A DNA stretch of 8,048 nt, taken from assembly GCA_041608775.1 (NCBI GenBank), contig JBFISC010000168.1, positions 1 through 8,048 of the forward strand, written 5' to 3'. This document shows positions 1 to 7,298 of the stretch, in pieces. Within the stretch, counting starts at the first letter, position 1; every line of letters begins with the position of its first letter. This DNA is from UBA7803 sp041608775. Lineage in GTDB: Bacteria > Pseudomonadota > Gammaproteobacteria > Pseudomonadales > Azotimanducaceae. The notes under the pieces were generated by a model, which saw only the letters and a list, made by a program, of their open reading frames with translations, did not search any database and was not told the DNA's origin. Made by a program: the position numbers and the translations under genes.

Positions 1-88
1 GCTACGCTCGGAATAGACCAGCTACGCTGTTCGTCCGGGCTTCGCCCGGAATAGACCAGCTACGCTCGTCGTCCGGGCTAAGCTCGCT

Positions 89-94
<6 letters not shown>
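1..94. repeat. Degenerate ~38-bp direct repeat at the 3' end of the protease gene
   Basis: A 19-base string starting GGAATAGACCAGC occurs at 10-28 and again at 48-66, and CGTCCGGGCT occurs at 32-41 and 70-79. Both pairs are offset by 38 bp, so this is a tandem array of about 2.5 units. The middle unit contains a perfect 7-bp inverted repeat (TCCGGGC, loop TTC, GCCCGGA; 34-50). The third unit (59-94) has lost the right arm of the hairpin and runs through the protease stop codon (89-91). The left end is cut by the window edge, so the array may continue. It looks like a dispersed intergenic repeat of the REP/BIME kind, but I do not recognise a named family. Confidence 0.75.
34..50 (-). other. 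Perfect 7-bp hairpin downstream of the protease gene
   Basis: TCCGGGC and GCCCGGA flank a three-base loop. Read on the minus strand (the protease mRNA sense) the loop region is GCGAAGC, a sequence known to form unusually stable small hairpins. It lies about 40 bp past the protease stop. No run of T follows it on either strand, so it is not a canonical intrinsic terminator. It could protect the mRNA 3' end or simply be part of the repeat unit. Confidence 0.5.
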
Positions 95-1525
<1,431 letters not shown>

Positions 1526-1530
1526 GGCAT

Positions 1531-1537
1531 TCCTCTC
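1531..1537 (-). promoter_or_regulatory. Ribosome binding site fixing the protease start
   Basis: On the minus strand GAGAGGA ends 5 bases before the ATG at 1525. An out-of-frame ATG (1530-1528) lies inside the spacer and is not the protease frame. This site supports the shorter start over the in-frame ATG at 1594. Confidence 0.75.
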
Positions 1538-1601
1538 GTTGCTCGGTGCGCGTTCACTCTCCCCAGCTACACTGCCGCCTCCCAACCCGGTCACGCTCGC
1601 C

Positions 1602-1630
1602 TTTGGGCAGATCGATTCCGCAGAAGTTCC
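1602..1630 (-). promoter_or_regulatory. Candidate sigma-E (RpoE/AlgU) promoter for the protease gene
   Basis: On the minus strand there is an exact GGAACTT (1630-1624), a 15-base spacer, then GCCCAAA (1608-1602). The known sigma-E form is GGAACTT, 15-16 bases, then a -10 resembling GGTCAAA or GTCTGA; the -10 here matches GGTCAAA at 5 of 7 positions. The predicted transcript would start near 1595 and give a leader of about 70 bases. In E. coli degP is a classic sigma-E target, and in Pseudomonas mucD lies in the algU operon, so context agrees. The promoter falls between the potI stop and the protease ATG. Confidence 0.55.
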
Positions 1631-1644
1631 GCGGCCGGCTGGGA

Positions 1645-2466
1645 TCAGTCGGAGGGGGCCGGGGCACGCCGCCGGGTGCTGATCAGCATCGCCACCGTGA
1701 CGCCGGTGATCACTGCCAGAATCAGCAGGGTGGCCAGCGCGTTGATCTCCGGTGACAGGCCCAGCCGGACCTTCGAGAAGATCACCATGGGCAGGGTCGA
1801 GGCGCCGGGGCCGGAGACGAAGCTGGCGATCACCAGGTCGTCGATGGACAGGGTGAAGGCCAGCAGCCAGCCCGCCACCAGAGCCGGTGCCAGCAGCGGC
1901 ACGGTCACCAGAAAGAAGGTGCGGGCCGGACGCGCGCCGAGGTCCATGGCGGCCTCTTCCAGAGACGGATCCAGCTGGCTCAGCCGCGACTGCACCACCA
2001 CGGCTACGTAGGCGGTGCAGAAAGTGATGTGGGCAATGCTTATCGTGGTCACGCCGCGTCCGGACGGCCAGCCGAACTGTGCCTCGAGGGCGATGAACAG
2101 CATCAGCAGCGACAGCCCGGTGATCACCTCCGGTACCACCAGCGGCGCTGCGAGCATGCCGGAGAACAGGGTGCGGGTGCGGAACCGCCCGTAGCGCACC
2201 ATGACGTAGCCGCCAAGCAGACCCAGCGCGGTGGCGACGCTGGCGCTCATCACGGCGATCTTCAGCGACAGCCAGGCGGCGCCGAGGATCTGATCGTCCT
2301 CGAGCAGCGCCGCGTACCAGCGCGTGGAGAAGCCCTGCCAGACGGTCACCCGGTCGCTGGCGTTGAACGAGTAGACCACCAGGGTGAGGATCGGCAGGTA
2401 CAGGAAGGCGTAGCCAAACAGCACCAGGCTGATGAACGTCAGTGGCCTGGCGAAGAAGTTACGCAT
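1645..2466 (-). CDS. potI: Polyamine ABC transporter inner-membrane permease, PotI/SpuH type
   Basis: This 273-residue protein is the second membrane subunit of a putrescine/spermidine-type importer. The N-terminal segment (about 12-33) is strongly hydrophobic and carries the YLPILTLVVYSFN pattern typical of PotI/PotC. Further membrane stretches lie at about 68-90, 103-127, 143-160, 193-217 and 243-264. The EAA loop that docks on the ATPase is at about 170-194 (EEAAMDLGARP, Gly177). Length is normal for the family (about 260-280). The ATG overlaps the last 8 bases of potH (ATGCGTAA), which implies translational coupling; a weak GGGA lies 6-8 bases upstream. It is the last gene of the potGHI operon. 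No clear terminator follows in 1526-1644. PotI rather than PotC is inferred from the PotG-type ATPase and from gene order. Confidence 0.92.
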   Translation of the reverse strand: MRNFFARPLTFISLVLFGYAFLYLPILTLVVYSFNASDRVTVWQGFSTRWYAALLEDDQILGAAWLSLKIAVMSASVATALGLLGGYVMVRYGRFRTRTLFSGMLAAPLVVPEVITGLSLLMLFIALEAQFGWPSGRGVTTISIAHITFCTAYVAVVVQSRLSQLDPSLEEAAMDLGARPARTFFLVTVPLLAPALVAGWLLAFTLSIDDLVIASFVSGPGASTLPMVIFSKVRLGLSPEINALATLLILAVITGVTVAMLISTRRRAPAPSD

Positions 2467-3352
2467 CGACTTCCCGGCGGGAATTCTGCAGCAGGGCGAT
2501 GGGCAGCACCAGGATCAGCAGCATGACGATGGCCACCGCCGAGGCGATGGGCCAGTCGCGGTTGGCAAAAAATTCGTTCCACAGCACCCGGCCGATCATG
2601 ATGCTGTCCGGCCCGCCGAGCAGTTCCGGAATCACGAACTCGCCCACCGCGGGAATGAACACCAGCAGCGAACCGGCGACGATGCCGGGCAGCGACATTG
2701 GCACGGTCACCTTGAAGAACGCCTGCCACGGCCGGCAGCCGAGGTCCAGGGCCGCCTCGACGATGGAGTAATCGAGGCGCGCCAGGGCTGCGTACAGAGG
2801 CAGGATCATGAACGGCAGATAGGAGTAGACGATGCCGACGTAGACCGCGCCCTCGGTGTAGAGCATGTTCAGCGGCGCGTCCGTCAGGCCCAGCCACATG
2901 AGGACGCCGTTGACCACGCCGCCGCCCTGGAGCAGCACCTTCCAGGCGTAGACGCGAATCAGGAACGAGGTCCAGAAGGGCAGGATCACGAGCATCAGCA
3001 GGATCAGCTGAGCGCGGCCGCGGGCCCGGGCGATGGCATAGGCGATGGGGTAGCCGATCAGCAGGCAGAGGATGGTCGACACCAGGGCGATGCGCAGGGA
3101 GGACAGGTAGGAGAGCAGGTACAGCCGATCCTCGAGAAGGTAGGCGTAGTTGGCCAGCGTCGCCTGGAGCGACCAGCCGCCGTCGGGCGTTTCGCCGATG
3201 AGGGGTGTGTACGGCGGCTGGGCGATGATGGACTCTGCCACCGAGATCTTCAGCACGAAGAAGAACGGCAGCAGGAAGAACAGGGTCAGCCACGAGAGCG
3301 GGATGGCGTAGACGAGCCAGCGGCCGCGCCCCGCGGTCAGCGCGCCGCTCAT
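2459..3352 (-). CDS. potH: Polyamine ABC transporter inner-membrane permease, PotH/SpuG type
   Basis: This 297-residue protein is the first membrane subunit of the importer. A long hydrophobic N-terminal helix (about 13-36) is followed by a periplasmic stretch (about 40-75) that includes ESIIAQPPYTPL, characteristic of PotH. More membrane segments lie at about 85-108, 116-137, 168-192, 221-246 and 267-288. The EAA loop is at about 198-224 (VEAALDLGCRP, Gly205, then LPGI). The ATG at 3352 overlaps the potG stop in an ATGA junction, and there is no strong ribosome binding site, so translation is probably coupled. The frame stays open far upstream into potG, but those residues are Arg/Pro-rich out-of-frame reading and were excluded. 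Length fits the family (E. coli PotH is slightly over 300). Confidence 0.93.
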   Translation of the reverse strand: MSGALTAGRGRWLVYAIPLSWLTLFFLLPFFFVLKISVAESIIAQPPYTPLIGETPDGGWSLQATLANYAYLLEDRLYLLSYLSSLRIALVSTILCLLIGYPIAYAIARARGRAQLILLMLVILPFWTSFLIRVYAWKVLLQGGGVVNGVLMWLGLTDAPLNMLYTEGAVYVGIVYSYLPFMILPLYAALARLDYSIVEAALDLGCRPWQAFFKVTVPMSLPGIVAGSLLVFIPAVGEFVIPELLGGPDSIMIGRVLWNEFFANRDWPIASAVAIVMLLILVLPIALLQNSRREVDA

Positions 3353-4482
3353 TCCGGCAGCACCACCACGCTCTCCGGGGCCCAGGTCAGCCACACGGAC
3401 TCGTCCCAGGTGAAGGCGGCCTCGTTGCGGCGGCTGTGCATGGGCACGGTAACGGTGAGCTCGGTGCCGGCGTCGGTGGTCACGTGGTAGATGGAGTGCG
3501 CGCCGAGGTAGGTGATCTCTTCGATGCGCCCGGCCATCGCGTTGTCCGGCTCGGCCGGGGCTTCGCGCTGCAGGCGGATCTTCTCGGGCCGAATGGCTAC
3601 CCACACCGGGGTGTCGTCGCGGTGCGCGGGCAGCGCCTCCGGCAGCGCGAGGCTGATGACCCCGCCGGCGCTGCGCAGCCGGTCGGCGGCCAGCGGCTCG
3701 CACTCGAGCAGGTTGACCGAGCCGATGAACCCGGCGACGAAACGGCTGGCCGGGGTCTCGTAGATCTCCCGCGGCGTGCCGATCTGATCGAACCGGCCTT
3801 CCCGCATCACGGCGATGCGGGTGGACAGATTCATGGCTTCCTCCTGGTCGTGGGTGACCAGCACGAAGGTGATGCCGACCCGTTCCTGGATCCGCGACAG
3901 CTCGAGCTGGGTGCGCTCGCGCAGCTTCTTGTCCAGCGCCGCCAGAGGCTCGTCGAGCAACAGCAGCTTCGGCCGCTTCACCAGCGCCCTGGCCAGGGCG
4001 ACGCGCTGCCGCTGGCCGCCGGACAGGGCGTCCGGCCGGCGCTTCGCGAACCGGTCCATCTCCACCAGCTCCAGGGTCTGGTCTACCCGGTCGCGGATCT
4101 CCGGCTTCGGGACCCTGTCCTGGCGCAGGCCGAAGGCTACGTTGTTCCAGACGTTCATGTGGGGAAACAGGGCATAGGACTGGAACATCATGTTCACCGG
4201 ACGTTCGTAGGGCGGGGTCCGGGTCATGTCCTGACCATCGATGAAGATGCGGCCGGCGGTGGGCAGCTCGAGGCCCGCCAGCATCCGCAGCAGCGTGGTC
4301 TTGCCGCAGCCGGAGCCGCCGAGCAGGCTGAAGAATTCCCGCTCGTAGATGTCCACGCTGACGCTGTCGACGGCGACGAAGTCGCCGAAGCGTTTGCTCA
4401 CACCGTCGATGCGCACGAACGGCTTGCCGTCTCCGTGCTTCCAGGGCTCGTTGATGAAGGGGTCGTCGCTCGGCTGTGGCAA
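3349..4482 (-). CDS. potG: Polyamine ABC transporter ATP-binding subunit, PotG/SpuF type
   Basis: The product powers polyamine import by ATP hydrolysis on the cytoplasmic side of PotH/PotI. With the chosen TTG start it has 377 residues, the length I recall for E. coli PotG. Visible motifs are Walker A GGSGCGKTT (55-63), Q-loop Gln101 in MMFQSYALFPHM, signature LSGGQ (153-157), Walker B LLLLDEP (173-179), D-loop AALD (181-184) and His211 in THDQEE. A C-terminal TOBE-like domain spans about 290-375 (IRPEKI, then ITYLGAHSIYHV). The TTG at 4482 has GAGG 7 bases upstream and opens with MPQPSDD, about 20 residues before the conserved FVRIDGVSKRFG. In-frame ATGs at 4578 and 4599 would add 32 or 39 unconserved residues and nearly consume the divergent promoter gap. 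Function is clear; the start is not certain. Confidence 0.9.
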   Translation of the reverse strand: MPQPSDDPFINEPWKHGDGKPFVRIDGVSKRFGDFVAVDSVSVDIYEREFFSLLGGSGCGKTTLLRMLAGLELPTAGRIFIDGQDMTRTPPYERPVNMMFQSYALFPHMNVWNNVAFGLRQDRVPKPEIRDRVDQTLELVEMDRFAKRRPDALSGGQRQRVALARALVKRPKLLLLDEPLAALDKKLRERTQLELSRIQERVGITFVLVTHDQEEAMNLSTRIAVMREGRFDQIGTPREIYETPASRFVAGFIGSVNLLECEPLAADRLRSAGGVISLALPEALPAHRDDTPVWVAIRPEKIRLQREAPAEPDNAMAGRIEEITYLGAHSIYHVTTDAGTELTVTVPMHSRRNEAAFTWDESVWLTWAPESVVVLPE

Positions 4483-4489
4483 GGGGCGG

Positions 4490-4493
4490 CCTC
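4490..4493 (-). promoter_or_regulatory. Ribosome binding site supporting a TTG start for potG
   Basis: GAGG (4493-4490 on the minus strand) lies 7 bases before the TTG at 4482-4480. This spacing, plus the absence of a comparable site before the in-frame ATGs at 4578 and 4599, supports initiation at TTG. Confidence 0.45.
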
Positions 4494-4503
4494 GTTTCCG
4501 GCT

Positions 4504-4509
4504 ATCATA
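4504..4509 (-). promoter_or_regulatory. Possible -10 box for potGHI
   Basis: TATGAT on the minus strand matches TATAAT at five of six bases and lies 21 bases upstream of the TTG start. The only candidate -35 (TTCGCC, 4533-4528) matches three of six, so the promoter would be weak or activator-dependent. If real, it rules out the ATG starts at 4578 and 4599. Confidence 0.3.
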
Positions 4510-4516
4510 GGCATGG

Positions 4517-4543
4517 CGCAGGCTGGGGGCGAACCCCTGTGCG
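4517..4543. promoter_or_regulatory. Imperfect inverted repeat, possible operator
   Basis: CGCA (4517-4520) and GGGG (4526-4529) are mirrored by CCCC (4534-4537) and TGCG (4540-4543) around CGAA, with an asymmetric internal loop. It lies midway between the divergent start codons, where a shared regulator would bind. In a GC-rich sequence such a repeat could easily occur by chance. Confidence 0.25.
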
Positions 4544-4609
4544 GTGATATGCTGCGCCTCAGGGCTTGCCGGTTCCATACCCCCAAACGTCGAACGCACG
4601 AGTATACCT

Positions 4610-5965
4610 ATGTCCAGCCAACTCGCGGAGCTTCAGCAGAGCGATCGCGCGCATCACTTCCACCCCTTCACCGACTTCAAGGCGCTCGCAGAACGCGGCA
4701 CCCGGGTCATCGTCCGTGGCGAGGGCGTCTACATCTGGGATCACCAGGGCAACAAGCTCCTCGACGGCATGTCCGGGCTGTGGAACGTCAACGTCGGGTA
4801 TGGCCGGCGCGAGCTGATCGATGCGGCTACCCGGCAGCTGGAGCAACTGCCGTTCTACAATAGCTTCTTCCAGTGCACGACCGAGCCGCCCATTCACCTT
4901 GCCGAGCGGCTGGCAGAGCTCACCGGCAACCGGCTGTCTCACGTGTTCTTCGCCGGCTCCGGGTCGGAGGCGAACGACACCAACATCCGCCTCGTGCGCC
5001 GCTACTGGCAGCTCATGGGGAAACCGGAGAAAAGAGTCATCATCAGCCGCACCAATGCCTATCACGGCAGCACCATCGGCGCGGCCAGCCTGGGTGGCAT
5101 GAAGCCCATGCACGAGCAGGGCGGCCTGCCGATACCGGACATCGTCCACGTGGACCAGCCCTACTATTTCGACAGCGGGAGCAATGCCACGCCCGAGGCG
5201 TTCGGCGTGGAAGTGGCCCGGCGCCTGGAAGAGAAGATCCTGAGCCTCGGCGCCGACCGGGTCGCGGCGTTCATCGGCGAGCCGGTGCAGGGCGCGGGCG
5301 GGGTGATCATCCCGCCGGAGAGCTACTGGGGTGAGATCCAGGGAATCTGCCGGCGGCACGACATCCTGTTGATTGCCGACGAGGTGATCACCGGGTTCGG
5401 CCGGCTCGGCCGCTGGTTCGGCCACGAGCGCATGGGCTTCGAGCCGGATCTGCTGACCTTCGCCAAGGGCGTCACCTCCGGCTACATTCCCCTCGGCGGG
5501 GTGCTGGTGGGCCGGCGGGTGGCCGACGTGCTGGCGGCCGACGGCGGCGAGTTCGCCCACGGCTACACCTATTCCGGTCACCCGGTGGCCTGCGCGGTGG
5601 CGCTGGCCAACCTGGACGTGGTGGAGCGTGAGGGTCTGCCGGAGCGGGTGCGGGAAGACATCGGCCCGTACTTCGCCCGGGGCTGGCTGGCGCTGGGCGA
5701 GCATCACGGCATCGTCGGCGAAGCGCGCATGTTCGGCCTGATGGGTGCGCTCGAGCTGGTTCGGGAAGGTCGGACCCGGTTCCCCAAGGACAGCCGCGCC
5801 GGGGAACGCTGCCGTGACCTCTGCATCGAGCACGGCCTGGTGATGCGCGCGGTCGGCGACACCATGATCGTGGCGCCGCCGCTGGTGATCAGCCGTGCGG
5901 AAATCGACGAGCTGCTGGAGAAGGCCGACCGCGTGCTCACCGCCACGGCGCAAGCGCTGGCGTGA
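4610..5965 (+). CDS. spuC: Class III PLP aminotransferase, putrescine/polyamine type (SpuC-like)
   Basis: This 451-residue cytosolic enzyme probably transfers the amino group of putrescine or a related amine to pyruvate, giving 4-aminobutanal and alanine, as known for SpuC. The omega-aminotransferase fold is complete: GSGSEAND phosphate-binding loop (116-123), YHG (151-153) stacking on PLP, GEPVQGAGG (223-231), Asp257 in IADEVITGFGR binding the pyridine nitrogen, and the Schiff-base Lys286 in TFAKGVTSGYIPLGG. The N-terminal HPFTDFKAL and GLWNVNVGYGR match the SpuC branch. I chose the ATG at 4610, where MSSQLAEL begins; the frame opens 22 codons earlier, but that part overlaps the control region. 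The ribosome binding site is weak (GAG, 7 bases upstream). The next gene starts 19 bp after its stop. Other amine:pyruvate aminotransferases, such as one for beta-alanine, are possible alternatives. Confidence 0.9.
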   Translation: MSSQLAELQQSDRAHHFHPFTDFKALAERGTRVIVRGEGVYIWDHQGNKLLDGMSGLWNVNVGYGRRELIDAATRQLEQLPFYNSFFQCTTEPPIHLAERLAELTGNRLSHVFFAGSGSEANDTNIRLVRRYWQLMGKPEKRVIISRTNAYHGSTIGAASLGGMKPMHEQGGLPIPDIVHVDQPYYFDSGSNATPEAFGVEVARRLEEKILSLGADRVAAFIGEPVQGAGGVIIPPESYWGEIQGICRRHDILLIADEVITGFGRLGRWFGHERMGFEPDLLTFAKGVTSGYIPLGGVLVGRRVADVLAADGGEFAHGYTYSGHPVACAVALANLDVVEREGLPERVREDIGPYFARGWLALGEHHGIVGEARMFGLMGALELVREGRTRFPKDSRAGERCRDLCIEHGLVMRAVGDTMIVAPPLVISRAEIDELLEKADRVLTATAQALA

Positions 5966-5984
5966 GGCCGGCCCCGGCACGGCC

Positions 5985-7280
5985 ATGAGTCGCGACATGG
6001 ACGCCGCCGCCGGCTTTGAGGATTCCTGGTACTACGCCAGCGCCCGCGGTCTGACCGAGCGCCCGCACCTGAGCGAACGGCTGCGTGCCGACGTCTGCGT
6101 GGTCGGCGGCGGCTACACCGGGCTGTCTGCGGCGATGGAGCTGGCCGCCCGCGGGTACCAGGTGGTGGTGCTCGAAGGTCACCGGGTCGGGGCCGGCGCC
6201 AGTGGCCGCAACGGCGGCGTGCTCGGTATGGGTCAGCGCAAGGACCAGGACGAGCTCGAGCAGTGGCTCGGCGCCGAGACTGCGCGCCGGCTCTGGGAGG
6301 TGGCGCTGGACGCCAACGCCCTGGTCCGCGACCGCATTCATCGCTACGGGATCGACTGCGACCTCAAGGACGGCGAGCTGCATGCCGCGCACCGCGAGCG
6401 CCACGTTGCCGGCTACTGGTCGTACGTTGACCACCTGGCGGAGCGCTATGATTACCACCGCTGCCGCAAGGTCGATGCCGAGGAAATGGCCGACATGCTC
6501 GGCATGCGCACGTACTTCGGCGGCTATCTGGACGAGGGGGCAGGCCACCTGCACCCGCTGAATCTCGCTCTCGGCCTCGGCCGCGCTGCGGAGTCGCATG
6601 GCGCCCTGCTGTTCGACCGATCGACGGTGCTGGATTATCAAGAACGCGGCGGGCGGGTGCAGGTACAGACCTCAGCCGGCGAGGTGGATGCGGAGTATCT
6701 GGTGCTGGCCTGCAATGGTTACCTGGGTCGGCTCGCCCGGCGCATCGAGTCCTACCAGATGCCGATCAACAACTTCGTGCTGGCGACGGCGCCCCTGGGC
6801 GAGGCGCGGGCGCGGCAGATCAATCGTGACGACGTGGCGGTGGTGGACTCGCGTTTCGTGGTGAACTACTTTCACAACTCTCCGGATCACCGGTTGATCT
6901 TCGGCGGCGGGGAGAACTACAGCCCGCGGTTTCCCCGGGACATGAAGGGCTTCGTGCGCCGGTTCATGCTGCAGGTGTACCCCCAGCTGGACGATGTCGC
7001 CATCGATTACGCGTGGGGCGGAACCCTGGCGATCACCCTGAAGCGGATGCCCCACTTCGGCCGCAGCGGTCAGGTGTTCTGGGCCCAGGGATATTCCGGC
7101 CACGGCATCGCCATGGCCAACATGGGCGGCAAGCTCATCGCGGACGCGCTGGCCGGCAGCGCCGAGCGCTTCGACCTGTTCGCGCGCCTGCCCCAGGTGC
7201 GCTTCCCCGGCGGCCGGCTGCTGCGCTGGCCGGCGCTGGTGGCCGGGATGCTCTACTACGCCATGCTCGACCGGTTCTGA
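5985..7280 (+). CDS. puuB: FAD-dependent amine oxidoreductase, PuuB/PauB (gamma-glutamylputrescine oxidase) type
   Basis: This 431-residue protein belongs to the DAO (D-amino-acid oxidase-like) family. An N-terminal segment SWYYASA (14-20) leads to the FAD dinucleotide fold: DVCVVGGGYTGLSAA (36-50), acidic Glu64 ending the second strand, and GAGASGRNGG (69-78). Near the C-terminus are WGG (344-346), GYSGHG (369-374) and FPGGRLLR, all familiar in PuuB. E. coli PuuB (about 426 residues) oxidises gamma-glutamylputrescine to the aldehyde, releasing peroxide. The synthetase that would make that substrate (PuuA/PauA) is not in the window, so the true substrate is open. The start at 5985 is preferred for its N-terminal match; GAGG is 17 bases away, too far to be a good site, so the ATG at 5997 remains possible. 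It follows the aminotransferase by 19 bp and is probably co-transcribed. Confidence 0.85.
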   Translation: MSRDMDAAAGFEDSWYYASARGLTERPHLSERLRADVCVVGGGYTGLSAAMELAARGYQVVVLEGHRVGAGASGRNGGVLGMGQRKDQDELEQWLGAETARRLWEVALDANALVRDRIHRYGIDCDLKDGELHAAHRERHVAGYWSYVDHLAERYDYHRCRKVDAEEMADMLGMRTYFGGYLDEGAGHLHPLNLALGLGRAAESHGALLFDRSTVLDYQERGGRVQVQTSAGEVDAEYLVLACNGYLGRLARRIESYQMPINNFVLATAPLGEARARQINRDDVAVVDSRFVVNYFHNSPDHRLIFGGGENYSPRFPRDMKGFVRRFMLQVYPQLDDVAIDYAWGGTLAITLKRMPHFGRSGQVFWAQGYSGHGIAMANMGGKLIADALAGSAERFDLFARLPQVRFPGGRLLRWPALVAGMLYYAMLDRF

Positions 7281-7290
7281 AGAGGAGGAG
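7281..7290 (+). promoter_or_regulatory. Strong ribosome binding site for the amidohydrolase gene
   Basis: AGAGGAGGAG starts at the base after the oxidoreductase stop and ends 8 bases before the ATG at 7299. It contains overlapping Shine-Dalgarno cores and is the best ribosome site in the window, so this gene may be translated more strongly than the two before it. Confidence 0.75.
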
Positions 7291-7298
7291 CAGCTGTC

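Larger units (their letters stand above)
4483..4609. promoter_or_regulatory. Divergent control region between potGHI and the catabolic operon
   Basis: This 127-bp gap separates the first gene of each operon. On the minus strand TATGAT (4509-4504) is a 5/6 match to a sigma-70 -10 box, with a poor TTCGCC (4533-4528) 18 bases upstream as a possible -35; it would give potG a very short leader. On the plus strand I find no convincing sigma-70 pair: TGATAT (4545-4550) and TATACC (4603-4608) are AT-rich but lack good -35 partners. Before the aminotransferase ATG only a weak GAG (4600-4602) is visible. An imperfect inverted repeat (4517-4543) in the middle may be an operator. Promoter assignments are tentative. 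Confidence 0.4.

Noticed and set aside
34..50. The hairpin after the protease gene as an intrinsic terminator
   Set aside because: The stem is good, but no T-tract follows on either strand. I kept it only as a hairpin within the repeat.
1526..1644. A terminator for the potGHI operon
   Set aside because: I looked for a stem followed by T's on the minus strand after the potI stop and found only the repeated TTCCGC and a CCGCGG palindrome, neither forming a convincing stem-loop. Read-through into the protease gene cannot be excluded.
2432..3490. A 352-codon plus-strand open frame antisense to potH
   Set aside because: The product is low-complexity (Gln, His, Gly, Asp, Arg) and antisense to a clear permease; it is a compositional shadow.
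4603..4608. TATACC as the -10 box of a spuC promoter
   Set aside because: It ends one base before the ATG, which would require a leaderless message, and there is no -35 at suitable spacing.
3436..4863. A 475-codon plus-strand open frame antisense to potG and running into the aminotransferase start
   Set aside because: No family features, and it crosses the control region into a different frame of spuC; potG and spuC show full motif sets, so this frame is spurious.
4559..5998. A 479-codon minus-strand open frame antisense to the aminotransferase
   Set aside because: Ala/His/Arg/Gln-rich with no motifs, and fully antisense to an enzyme with every PLP motif intact.
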